From the NCBI GenBank assembly GCA_963921305.4, contig CAWUEX030000002.1, positions 3,100,001 to 3,164,000 of the forward strand: a DNA stretch of 64,000 bases. The letters are read 5' to 3'. Position 1 is the first letter of the stretch; each line of letters starts with the position of its first letter. A program made the translations under genes and the position numbers. This DNA comes from CAWUEX02 sp963921305. Its GTDB lineage: Bacteria; Pseudomonadota; Alphaproteobacteria; Rhodospirillales; Rhodospirillaceae. The notes beneath the pieces are model-generated. The model was not told where the DNA came from. It worked only from the letters and a program-made list of their open reading frames with translations, and ran no database searches. This document shows, in pieces, positions 25,227 to 33,366 of this stretch.

Positions 25227-25712
25227 ATGGTTCAAGAAATTAAGCCGCGCGCAGCTTTTGCGTGGGGAGCAGTGTTCATGTTGTCGGCTCTGTTGAGTCC
25301 GCCCGTGAAAGCTGCGGACGAGCACAATGTCGCCGTCACTCCGCAAGAACATTACAAGGAACGCGAAACGTTCGTTCCAACTCTGCCGGATGAGTTGCTT
25401 GAGACAAAGCCACTCAGGTTGGATATCGCCTTTAACACGATACACCCGGCCAATAGTCCGGAAGCTGATGCCTTCCTGAAGCGATGGTACGAAACACTTT
25501 CGTCCTATCCGCAAGATGTGACGCTGAGCGTGAGCAAGACGATCCTGCCCGCTGACTATGCCTACGTCGTGTCTCTCACGTTCAAGAATTGGGAAGCGTA
25601 TCGGGCGCATGAGACCCGGCCCGAGTTCCTGGAGTACTACTATGATGACTGGCGTCCGAACGTGCCTAAGCGGGAGGAGCGTTTAACGCTGCTCGATACG
25701 GTAGTGGAGTGA
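25227..25712 (+). CDS. Exported Dabb-like ferredoxin-fold protein
   Basis: A 161-residue protein with a Sec signal peptide (hydrophobic FAWGAVFMLSALLS, cleavage near VKA-AD at about 30). The C-terminal half, TLSVSKTILPADYAYVVSLTFKNWEAYRAHETRPEFLEYY, has the strand-helix rhythm of the stress-responsive A/B barrel (Dabb) or EthD-like dimeric ferredoxin fold, where YAYVVSLTF is the central strand and the final helix follows RPEF. Function unknown. It lies 22 bp after the DUF1838 gene and probably shares its transcript. Family assignment is by pattern only and is moderate. Confidence 0.62.
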   Translation: MVQEIKPRAAFAWGAVFMLSALLSPPVKAADEHNVAVTPQEHYKERETFVPTLPDELLETKPLRLDIAFNTIHPANSPEADAFLKRWYETLSSYPQDVTLSVSKTILPADYAYVVSLTFKNWEAYRAHETRPEFLEYYYDDWRPNVPKREERLTLLDTVVE

Positions 25713-25756
25713 ACAGCCCGGTGTTCAGACCAATTAGCTAGCGGGGGAGAGCAAGA

Positions 25757-26620
25757 ATGAGATTGCGAGGGCAACTTCTAGGGTGCGCGCTGTCAGTGGC
25801 AGTTGCGCTTTCAACTTCGATGGTCTTGGCGGATGGCCACACCGGCGACTCAACAGATGCGCGTCTGCGCGAAGCGATCTTAGGAGACCATCGGTCCGTA
25901 CAGAAAAAAGCCAGAGACACCTACCGCAACCCATACGAAACATTGACGTTCTTCGGCCTTAAGGAAGACATGACAGTGTTAGAGATCAACGCGACCGGTG
26001 GGTATTACACCGAAATCATTGCGCCGGTTGTCGCAGACAATGGTCAGTACATATCGACAATGTGGGATGGGAGCTTAAGCGAGGGCTCGAAGAGAATGTT
26101 CGATGAACTCGAAAGCATCATCGACATAAATCGGCCGTTGTACGGCGATGCACGAGTGGTTGGGATTAAGCCAGAAGAATTGGTCCCGGTCGAGCCAGGT
26201 TCAGTAGACCTCGTGCTAACTTTCCGGAACATTCACAACTGGATGGCCACAGGTGTCATCGGCGACATGCTGAACATGATGTATACGTCGGCGAAACCCG
26301 GGGGATACCTGGGCATTGTCGAGCACCGTGGCAATCCCATGGTCAAACAGGATCCCAAGGCTGAGAACGGCTACGTCAACGAAGGCTACACAATCAAACT
26401 CGCAGAAGAGGCTGGGTGGCAATTGGTGGCGACCAGTGACGTCAACAACAATCCCATGGACGACAAGGATTATGACAAGTGGGTGTGGCGCCTACCGCCG
26501 ACCCTTCGCTACCTAGAATTCGAGGGGTGGCCTGAAGTCGACGAAGAGCAGCGAAGAAAGAGCTTGGCTATAGGGGAAAGCGATCGCTTCACGCTTCTGT
26601 TCGTTAAACCCGCAGGCTGA
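25757..26620 (+). CDS. Exported COG4798-like methyltransferase-fold protein, paralogue 1
   Basis: A 287-residue protein with a Sec signal (LLGCALSVAVALSTSMVLA-DG) and a class I methyltransferase fold of the predicted COG4798 group. The conserved lead NPYETLTFFGLKEDMTVLEI is followed by NATGGYYTEIIAPVV, where family members normally have a Gly-rich PGGGYYT motif I. SVDLVLTFRNIHNW and AKPGGYLGIVEHRG match motifs IV and V. The altered motif I leaves SAM binding in doubt. GGGGGAG precedes the ATG. It is placed in the run of exported proteins 24293-29349. Two paralogues occur at 44061 and 48089. Confidence 0.78.
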   Translation: MRLRGQLLGCALSVAVALSTSMVLADGHTGDSTDARLREAILGDHRSVQKKARDTYRNPYETLTFFGLKEDMTVLEINATGGYYTEIIAPVVADNGQYISTMWDGSLSEGSKRMFDELESIIDINRPLYGDARVVGIKPEELVPVEPGSVDLVLTFRNIHNWMATGVIGDMLNMMYTSAKPGGYLGIVEHRGNPMVKQDPKAENGYVNEGYTIKLAEEAGWQLVATSDVNNNPMDDKDYDKWVWRLPPTLRYLEFEGWPEVDEEQRRKSLAIGESDRFTLLFVKPAG

Positions 26621-26660
26621 CGCGCGTCAGACTAGTTAGACCTGCGCAGATGGGTCAGAG

Positions 26661-28634
26661 ATGGGTGAGGGGACCGTTTTGGGGGACAATGAGGCCGGGG
26701 AACGCTGGGCCGGTCATTTTATAATTCTAATATCATTCGCGTACCTGTCGATCGCAGGTCCGGCGTTCGCGCAGCGCGCCGAGGAAAACGCGGTGGCCGA
26801 AGCAGACGATGCCTTTGGCACGGTGGTCGGCAACGAGGAGATTGGGCTCTATTCCGCGACAATTGCGCGGGGGTTTAACCCCAGTCAGGCGGGCAACCTG
26901 CGCATCAACGGTCTGTACTTCGACCAAGCTGCTGCACCCAACGTGCGAGTCCGGCGGGGCTCGACGATTCACGTCGGCATCAGTGCGCAGGGGTATCCCC
27001 TGCCGGCGCCCACAGGCGTGGCGGATTACCGCTTGCGCGTTCCCGGTGACCGTCCGGTCACCAGTGTCGTCGCCCGCGAAGGCGCGTTGTTCTCCTATTG
27101 GCGGCACAACGTTGAAGTCGATACGCAGACCCCCATTGTCGAGAACGTGCTCAGTATCGGCGCCGGTGTGGGCTATGAGCGCAATACGGCCCATCAGTTT
27201 GCCGTCGGCGATGAAGGCTACGAGGGCGGTCTCATTGCCAATTGGACGCCAAGCGAGTCCGTCACCGTTATTCCGTTTGCCAGTTACTTGAAAACCACTG
27301 CGGTCGGCGGTGACCGGCCGCGCGTCTTTGTTGGCGACAATGACCCTCCGAATTTCCGCGCCGAGGACCTGACCAGTCCGGACTGGCTGACGTTCGGGTT
27401 TCGCCAAGCGAATTTCGGCGTGGTGAGTGAGGCAGAGCTGCCAGGCCGGTGGACTCTCGAGGCGGGCGTGTTCCGCTCGATCAACAACACCCCGGAGTCC
27501 TTCACCGCGTTTCTGCTGAACACAAATGAGTTAGGGGACGGGGATTACTTCATTACCAAGTCGCCGCCGCGCCATACCCGGTCGACGTCAGGAGAGGTTC
27601 GGCTGTCTAAATCGGTGGATGAAGGCGCACGCCGCCACACGTTTTCTCTGTCGGCGCGGGCGCGGGACCGAAGCAGCACGTTTGGCGGCGGGGACCGGCG
27701 CAGCTTTGGCCGGGTCAGCTTGGGCGCGTTCCCCGAACTGGAAGAACCGCAGTTCGATCCCGGCGAGACGACCGCCTCGAAAACGCGGCAGGTCACCGGT
27801 GGTGTGATTTATCAAGGGGTATGGCGGGACATTGGTCAGATCAGCGCTGCGGCTCAGAAGACATCCTATAAGCGCTCGCTTATTCGCCCGGCATCAACAC
27901 CGGTGGAAAGCCGGGAGTCGCCCTGGCTGTTCAACACCGCGGCGGCGGTTTTCATTTCAGACAAGCTGGCAGTGTACGGCAGTTACGCGCGGGGCATTGA
28001 AGAACTCGGGACAGCGCCAGGCAATGCGGTCAATCGCGATGAGGCCGTGCCGGCAGCCCTGACCCGCCAAGTCGACGCGGGCTTGCGATATTCCGTTACG
28101 CCGGATGTGCAGTTCGTCGCAGGAGTGTTTGAGATCGAAAAGCCCTATTACGCCTTGGATGACGCATTGTTATTCCGCGAACTGGGCGACATCCGCCATC
28201 GTGGCGTCGAGTTGTCGCTGGCCGGTGCCGTGACGGACTCGCTGACCGTTGTCGCCGGCGCGGTGTTTATTAAACCGCGTATTTCCGACGCCACCGCGGC
28301 GGCGGAGCAATTGACGGCGGTGGGGCCGATTCCCCGGCTGGTGCGCGTCAACCTGCAGTACCGGCCCGACGCCCTGCCGGGATGGGCGTTCGATGCCAAG
28401 GTCGAAAGCACGTCGTCGCGCTTTCTAGACGTGGCAAACACCCGGCGGTTACCGGGCGTGATCACGTACGACGCCGGTGTGCGCTATAACACGACGATAT
28501 CCGATGTGCCGGTGCGGTTCCGTCTGCAGGGGCGCAACTTGACCAACACCAATAGCATCACGCCGAATATATCCGGCCAATTGCGTCCGTTCGAACAGCG
28601 CCGGGTAGAATTTTCCATTGCCGCGGATTTTTAA
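26661..28634 (+). CDS. TonB-dependent receptor-like outer-membrane protein
   Basis: A 657-residue predicted outer-membrane beta-barrel. A signal peptide (FIILISFAYLSIAGPAFA) is followed by a short plug-like region (GNLRINGLYFDQAAAP, LRVPGDRPVTSVVAREG) and then many amphipathic strands ending in the C-terminal Phe (SIAADF) used for Bam recognition. No clear TonB box is visible. It resembles siderophore-receptor barrels (CirA/FecA side), though the plug is short. The substrate is unknown. The ATG at 26661 lacks a good ribosome-binding site; a TTG at 26679 preceded by GAGGGG is an alternative. It probably serves uptake for the adjacent exported enzymes (inference from position). Confidence 0.75.
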   Translation: MGEGTVLGDNEAGERWAGHFIILISFAYLSIAGPAFAQRAEENAVAEADDAFGTVVGNEEIGLYSATIARGFNPSQAGNLRINGLYFDQAAAPNVRVRRGSTIHVGISAQGYPLPAPTGVADYRLRVPGDRPVTSVVAREGALFSYWRHNVEVDTQTPIVENVLSIGAGVGYERNTAHQFAVGDEGYEGGLIANWTPSESVTVIPFASYLKTTAVGGDRPRVFVGDNDPPNFRAEDLTSPDWLTFGFRQANFGVVSEAELPGRWTLEAGVFRSINNTPESFTAFLLNTNELGDGDYFITKSPPRHTRSTSGEVRLSKSVDEGARRHTFSLSARARDRSSTFGGGDRRSFGRVSLGAFPELEEPQFDPGETTASKTRQVTGGVIYQGVWRDIGQISAAAQKTSYKRSLIRPASTPVESRESPWLFNTAAAVFISDKLAVYGSYARGIEELGTAPGNAVNRDEAVPAALTRQVDAGLRYSVTPDVQFVAGVFEIEKPYYALDDALLFRELGDIRHRGVELSLAGAVTDSLTVVAGAVFIKPRISDATAAAEQLTAVGPIPRLVRVNLQYRPDALPGWAFDAKVESTSSRFLDVANTRRLPGVITYDAGVRYNTTISDVPVRFRLQGRNLTNTNSITPNISGQLRPFEQRRVEFSIAADF

Positions 28635-28671
28635 ATTGGGCGGATCAGCGGTCGAGCGAAAGGACAAGGGT

Positions 28672-29349
28672 ATGAAGAGAACCTCAATTTTACTTGGCCT
28701 TTGCGCAATCGTTCTTGGCGCTCTTGCTGGGCAGAGCCACGCCGCCGACTGCGAAGGGCCAGCCTACATCGTCGCTTTCGAAGCCGATCCGATCAGCGTC
28801 CCGGCCGACAAAGGGCGCGAGGTGTTCACGAACTCCAGTGGCCGTGTGTTTGAAGGGGCGGGATGGGAGAGACTGTCCGCGACCGAATGGACCTGCCTGA
28901 GTGACGCTGAAGACGCTTTGCCGAAAACCGGACGCGCATTGGGCAAGGACTTGCCCGCATACGCGCTCTTTGCAGAAAACCAGAGGAGACGTGATCCGGA
29001 TGGATCGCGCGTGCCCGAGAATTGCACCTCAACGGCGTTCGTGGTTGGCATGTATACCGTGCGCGATCCCGAGCAATACGCCGTCTATGCGAGGGCCTTA
29101 AGTGCCAGCGGCCTCGCACCGAGTTTCGGCATGACAATTCCTTTTGGCGCGCGTCCGCCATTGAAAGTGTCTGGCGGCGCATGGCCCGAGGCGACGACGT
29201 TCAATCTAACGCGTTGGCCGTGCATCGACGCGTTCGCGACGTTCTTTCTCGGCGATGAGTATCAGAACGAAATCTTACCGCTCAGGGATGGCGCTGCGAC
29301 GTATAACTTGACCGAGTTCACGCCAGCGCGCGGGGCTGCTGCGGACTGA
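28672..29349 (+). CDS. Exported DUF1330-like protein
   Basis: A 225-residue exported protein. Sec signal MKRTSILLGLCAIVLGALAGQSHA-AD. The mature chain seems to hold two ferredoxin-like halves. The second, FVVGMYTVRDPEQYAVYARAL and WPEATTFNLTRWPCIDAFATFFLGDEYQNEILPLRDGAA, matches the DUF1330 pattern including the final LR. The first half (AYIVAFEAD) is weaker. The ATG at 28672 with AAAGGA upstream is chosen over an earlier frame start inside the previous gene. Function unknown. It is the last gene of the 24293-29349 group; 165 bp of A+T-rich, apparently non-coding DNA follows. Confidence 0.68.
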   Translation: MKRTSILLGLCAIVLGALAGQSHAADCEGPAYIVAFEADPISVPADKGREVFTNSSGRVFEGAGWERLSATEWTCLSDAEDALPKTGRALGKDLPAYALFAENQRRRDPDGSRVPENCTSTAFVVGMYTVRDPEQYAVYARALSASGLAPSFGMTIPFGARPPLKVSGGAWPEATTFNLTRWPCIDAFATFFLGDEYQNEILPLRDGAATYNLTEFTPARGAAAD

Positions 29350-29514
29350 AAAGTCTCCGTATTTGGTAGTAGTTGAGATTGTGATGCCTCAGCGCAAAAC
29401 ACGCGGGCGCTTGCAATTTGCATGAACTGGTGTCCACAGTACCGAGCGTGATCAAAGTTGGTAGTATCATCCGGCGCACGCTAGGTGACTTCGCATCGGT
29501 TAACGGAGCCGTGA

Positions 29515-30735
29515 GTGGAAAAGAAAGAGTTCTACACCGACAAAGCGGACGATACGCCGCGGCGAATATATCGCAACTTGGTTCAGCGTCTGACAGAGTG
29601 CATCTCACCGCAGGATAGGCTGTCGTGCTTGGAGGATTTTCTCAGCGTCGTTCGCCAAAACCACAGCAAAGATGAATTTCTTCGTATGAAGTTGTGCTTG
29701 CCTCCTGAGCTCACACATCTTCTGACTAGGGGGGAATACGAGGGCGTGGAAGCGGCGCTGTCAGAGCTGAGATCACGGCGTGTAAAAAAACTCAGGCCGA
29801 TTTATCCGGTTTGCTCTGATGAGTTCGCTTTTGAGGAGCGGTTCTTTCGGACGGCGTTTCGTGACGAGCGCGAACAGGTATTCACGCGGGAAACTCGTAT
29901 ATTCACGATTGGATCTTGTTTTGCGTTGAATATCGCCAGATATCTGCAAGCGAGGAACTACAATGTTGAGTCCTATAGGCGTGCCGAGGACATCAATTCG
30001 GTATTTGGAAATGCGTTGCTGTTCCGGTTGATGCTCGAAGATGAGGACGCAATACGTGACTATATTCTCGACAGCTTTACGCGAATGGAGATGGCCGAAG
30101 AGAAGAAGCTGGAGCTTGTAGAGCGCGAGCTGACGTCATTGAAGCATCTGAAAGGAGAAATCACGTCGAGCGAAGTCATTATTGTGACCCTGGGCAACAT
30201 CGTTGATGCATTTTTTGAGTCCTCTGTCAGCCGTGAGGACTACCCCCGGGTTTTTCCGCGCTTTTTCGAGTTCTTTCAAACCTTTTCCGTGACCGGCCAA
30301 GCCAATATTACGTCACTTCTGAAGGCAATGGGCGGCACTTTCCGGTTGGGCAGTTTGAGCGAGTCGCTATCTGCCGTGCGGCAAATGTTTGATGCGCTGC
30401 ATGCGCTCAATCCTAAGTCCACGATTTTCGCTACCGTCTCTCCCGTCGCCATCAACAACGTTATGGGGATCGGTGAGTATGCGAAGCGCGGGCCGATTGA
30501 AGCGGACTGCGTCTCGAAGTCGACTTTAAGGGCGTGTTTGGAAGACGTTCTATCGGCGTGTCATGATGCGAATATCCGCTACTTTCCCTCGTTCGAAATT
30601 GTTCGGTGGCTCGGATCAACCACCAATCAATCAGCGTTCGGCACCGAGGATGCCGCATCCCAGCATGTGTCTGACAATGTGCTCAATGCAATCTACGGCT
30701 ATTTTGAGTCTTTATATGGCGCCGATGAACACTAG
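29515..30735 (+). CDS. GSCFA-domain protein
   Basis: A 406-residue cytoplasmic protein with the GSCFA domain (named from its motif), seen here as FTIGSCFALNIARYL near residues 138-152, followed by INSVFGNALLFRLM and, later, ATVSPVAINN and the DVLSACHDANIRYFPSFEI region. The family is SGNH-hydrolase-like and tied to polysaccharide or surface modification, but its reaction is not established. GTG start. It is clearly more A+T-rich than its neighbours, suggesting transfer. It is tail-to-tail with the displaced gene fragment at 30792, so it may itself be an earlier insert at the same site. Confidence 0.8.
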   Translation: MEKKEFYTDKADDTPRRIYRNLVQRLTECISPQDRLSCLEDFLSVVRQNHSKDEFLRMKLCLPPELTHLLTRGEYEGVEAALSELRSRRVKKLRPIYPVCSDEFAFEERFFRTAFRDEREQVFTRETRIFTIGSCFALNIARYLQARNYNVESYRRAEDINSVFGNALLFRLMLEDEDAIRDYILDSFTRMEMAEEKKLELVERELTSLKHLKGEITSSEVIIVTLGNIVDAFFESSVSREDYPRVFPRFFEFFQTFSVTGQANITSLLKAMGGTFRLGSLSESLSAVRQMFDALHALNPKSTIFATVSPVAINNVMGIGEYAKRGPIEADCVSKSTLRACLEDVLSACHDANIRYFPSFEIVRWLGSTTNQSAFGTEDAASQHVSDNVLNAIYGYFESLYGADEH

Positions 30736-30791
30736 AAATTCGAGTGGTGAATTCGGTATGTGATCGGCGCCTATCGATGAGTATTTTGGGG

Positions 30792-30869
30792 CTACCGCCG
30801 CGGGCGGTCACAGAAGTCCTCGAACGCATCGGCATGTGATGCCATGTCGTGGTCGAGTATGCGCGATGC
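30792..30869 (-). pseudogene. Displaced 3'-end fragment of the gene now at 31657
   Basis: The minus-strand frame ending at the TAG at 30792 reads ILDHDMASHADAFEDFCDRP and then RR before its stop, against ILDQGMASHAQAFEDFCDRP and RR at the end of the intact gene at 31657. The last 30 bp are identical; the rest differs mostly at third positions. There is no upstream coding part: after about 25 codons the sequence turns into the leader of the TylF-like gene. It marks the far border of that gene's insertion. Confidence 0.85.
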
Positions 30870-30910
30870 CCGTTGCAACATGAGAATAAGAGTTTGGGAG
30901 ATTTTCGAGA

Positions 30911-31618
30911 ATGGCGAAGAGTGTGGTTTCAAGGCAGTGGGATCGGCATGCCGTCATGGAGGAAATGCTCCTCGGGGTTCTGCGCGCCTACTCTCGAGAT
31001 ATCCCTGGGGACGTTGCTGAATTTGGAACGATGCTGGCTGTTTCTGCCCGTGGTTTGGCGACGGGGATTACTGAAGCCGAACGGATTTATCGGGAACAGA
31101 AAAATCACGAAAGCCCCGATCAGAAGCGCCTGCACCTGTTTGACAGCTTCGAAGGCTTACCTGCGGCGACTGCAGAGCCAGACCTTAAACACCCCCGCGT
31201 GGTCAGCGGTGATTGGTCTGAGGGCACGTGTCAGCCGTTTTCACCGGACAAGCTCAAAGAAAAGTGTTCAGAATATATAGACGCTGACCGTATCGACATC
31301 CATGAAGGGTGGTTCGCCGATACGGTGCCTGCAATTGATAAGGCGCTTAAGTTCGCCGTGGTTCATGTCGATTGCGATTTGTATAGCTCTTCGATGGATG
31401 TTCTCGTGCCGTTGCTATCCGGGGCACATATCTCGGAAGGTGCGCTGATCTATTTTGATGACTTTCACTGCGCCGCCTCATCGAGGCAGCTTGGCGAGCG
31501 GAAGGCATGGATGGATGTCACGCGACGTTTCAATGTCGAAAGTTTTCCCAGTCATCCCTATGGCTCGACCGGTCAAGCCTTCATTATCGATTCTTACGAC
31601 ACGCAAGATCGCGGATAG
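30911..31618 (+). CDS. TylF/MycF-family O-methyltransferase
   Basis: A 235-residue SAM-dependent O-methyltransferase of the TylF/MycF (macrocin O-methyltransferase) family, which methylates sugar hydroxyls and needs a metal ion. Visible motifs are GDVAEFGTMLAVSARGLA (motif I region), LHLFDSFEGLP, VVHVDCDLYSSSMDVL and ALIYFDDFHC, the last supplying metal-binding Asp residues. GGGAG lies 10 nt before the ATG. It is flanked on the left by a displaced tail of the gene at 31657 and is tail-to-tail with that intact gene (38 bp gap). More A+T-rich than the flanking genes. It probably modifies a surface glycan. Confidence 0.88.
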   Translation: MAKSVVSRQWDRHAVMEEMLLGVLRAYSRDIPGDVAEFGTMLAVSARGLATGITEAERIYREQKNHESPDQKRLHLFDSFEGLPAATAEPDLKHPRVVSGDWSEGTCQPFSPDKLKEKCSEYIDADRIDIHEGWFADTVPAIDKALKFAVVHVDCDLYSSSMDVLVPLLSGAHISEGALIYFDDFHCAASSRQLGERKAWMDVTRRFNVESFPSHPYGSTGQAFIIDSYDTQDRG

Positions 31619-31656
31619 GACCTGACGCGCTGGTGTGAGATTGGGGGGAGCGCCAT

Positions 31657-32232
31657 CTACCGCCGCGGGCGGTCACAGAAGTCCTCAAAGGCCTGGGCAT
31701 GTGATGCCATGCCCTGGTCGAGGATCGCGCGGATCAGGTTGTCGCCCACGTTCGCCATACCGGCGAGAACCTTGGCATCGGCCCCCAGAACCGAGGCGAG
31801 GGCGCTGAGTTGAACCTCAGGTGCGCGGTCGTCGAAGACTTTACGGCATTTGATGATTGAGAGGCCCTCGGCTTGCGCACCATGGCCGCTGTCCGCAAGC
31901 GCCCGTTCGGCGATGGTTACCGCAGCGAAGTCGAGCAGGCCGGGAGAGAGTTGATCGGCACGCTGAAGAAAAGATGCCGCGGCGCTGGGGTCTACTTTCG
32001 TTGCGAGCATGGCGTAGGCCTTGGCGCGGGCGACACGGCCATAGAGCACGTCATCTTGTCCACCGGACTGTCCTTGCCATTCGGTGGCGGTGAGCAACTG
32101 GGTTTCCGGAAAGTCTGTCTCGGTGCCGTTGGGCAATGAGCAATAGACGATGCCGCCGGCGACTTCTTCGACGGTATAGGCCCGGCCATCTTTGGTGTAA
32201 GCGGTGGAGCCGGGCGGAAAACGTTCGTCCAT
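31657..32232 (-). CDS. Protein of unknown function with 3' end used as insertion border
   Basis: Not recognised. A 191-residue soluble-looking protein: an N-terminal beta-rich part (FPPGSTAYTKDGRAYTVEEVAGGIVYC) that could be a small SH3- or KOW-like barrel, then a helical part with repeats of Ala and Leu suggestive of TPR or HEAT helices, ending ILDQGMASHAQAFEDFCDRP and RR. No signal peptide. Its ATG at 32232 follows directly on the TGA of the DUF3108 gene, so the two form an operon. A diverged copy of its last 25 codons lies at 30792-30869. Confidence 0.7.
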   Translation of the reverse strand: MDERFPPGSTAYTKDGRAYTVEEVAGGIVYCSLPNGTETDFPETQLLTATEWQGQSGGQDDVLYGRVARAKAYAMLATKVDPSAAASFLQRADQLSPGLLDFAAVTIAERALADSGHGAQAEGLSIIKCRKVFDDRAPEVQLSALASVLGADAKVLAGMANVGDNLIRAILDQGMASHAQAFEDFCDRPRR

Positions 32233-32234
32233 GA

Positions 32235-33158
32235 CTAAGGTGATGTATCCGCGGCGGCTGCGATCTGCTGGCACACGGCAGCGTCTTCCGCGCAATCGGC
32301 GGTCAGGTTCATCACGCTGGAGAACATGCGCCCGCGCAACATCACTTGGACGGGAATGAAGCGCTCGTCGGGACTGAACAGCAAACGCCCGGAACTTTCC
32401 TGGATGGTTTCGGTACGGCGTTCATCAAAGCCGAACACCGGTTCGACGCGGGCCACGACGGGCACGAGTTCAACGTCCTGTCCGTCCATCCAGAAGGCGC
32501 GGGGTGCCTCGACCTCGCCCACCAGGTCATAGCGGCGGCGGCCATCGTAAATCGGAACACGAAACGCGTTGCGCCCGCCATGATGAATCTGAGCGCGGGC
32601 TGCAACAAAAGCTGCCATGGGATCAAAGACGCCCGTGCGCAAGTCATCCGGAACGGGTGGTGGGAGGTCCCGATCCTGTGCCCATTCCATGTCTTCGTAG
32701 GCCAGGGTTTCGCCGGTCTGCGGGTTGAACATACGTTCCTGCGCTTCGGCCAGGCGGGTGACGGGGTCGTAGCCGATGGTCAACGTGGCAGCCATGGTTT
32801 GCGCTTCCCACGCCCGGTCGAACACGCGAGGCACCGGTGTGGGACCGCGGCCGGTCTCGATCACCATCCGGCCTTCGCCCACCAACTCGGCGCGGAAGTC
32901 CTGAAACCAGCGCGCCATGCCTCGGGTTTCCATGGTTAAGGTGGTGCGGTAGCCGTCGGCGTCTTCTGAGAACTCAGCGAGAAAGTCGGCCACATGCAAG
33001 CCCCCGATCTTGAGATCATAGGCGAGTTGTTCGAGCTGCCGGGGGTCTTGCCCGCCGCGGGACGCGGTTTGCTGCGCGTCCGCCGTGTTGTAGGGCGGGG
33101 AGGCGGCTAGACTTATGCACAGAGCGTAAAAAAGCTTGGTCTTGGGACTAAAAATCAT
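32235..33158 (-). CDS. Exported DUF3108 family protein
   Basis: A 307-residue exported protein of the DUF3108 family; function unknown, probably periplasmic or bound to the outer membrane. A Sec signal (KLFYALCISLAASPPYNTADA) precedes QLAYDLKIGGLHVADFLAEF, the typical first beta hairpin, then TLTIGYDPVTRLAEAQERMF, YDLVGEVEAP and SPDERFIPVQVML, all beta-rich as in the family. The ATG at 33158 with GAGGA in front is chosen over an upstream in-frame ATG at 33245 that adds a hydrophilic leader before the signal. It heads a two-gene operon with the gene at 31657 and is divergent from pntAA. Confidence 0.75.
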   Translation of the reverse strand: MIFSPKTKLFYALCISLAASPPYNTADAQQTASRGGQDPRQLEQLAYDLKIGGLHVADFLAEFSEDADGYRTTLTMETRGMARWFQDFRAELVGEGRMVIETGRGPTPVPRVFDRAWEAQTMAATLTIGYDPVTRLAEAQERMFNPQTGETLAYEDMEWAQDRDLPPPVPDDLRTGVFDPMAAFVAARAQIHHGGRNAFRVPIYDGRRRYDLVGEVEAPRAFWMDGQDVELVPVVARVEPVFGFDERRTETIQESSGRLLFSPDERFIPVQVMLRGRMFSSVMNLTADCAEDAAVCQQIAAAADTSP

Positions 33159-33231
33159 CACGTCCTCATTACGGTCTGCACAGTCTATTGGATTTCGCTC
33201 GTTCGGCAAGTGATCGCTTGATTCCGTCATT

Positions 33232-33253
33232 ATCAAATCCGTCAAGATTTGAT
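33232..33253. promoter_or_regulatory. Inverted repeat, candidate operator upstream of pntAA
   Basis: ATCAAATC (33232-33239) and GATTTGAT (33246-33253) form an 8-bp perfect inverted repeat with a 6-nt spacer. It lies in the 208-bp divergent space between the DUF3108 gene and pntAA, a typical place for a dimeric regulator. Confidence 0.5.
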
Positions 33254-33366
33254 CCGATCAGCTCCGGCTGCCGTAAAAGTCCCAAGAAACTTAAGGTCTC
33301 TGCCCTTCACAAAGCCGGGGGTATAGGGCATACGGGACCGAATCAGGGAACGGGTGTGAGATTTCC

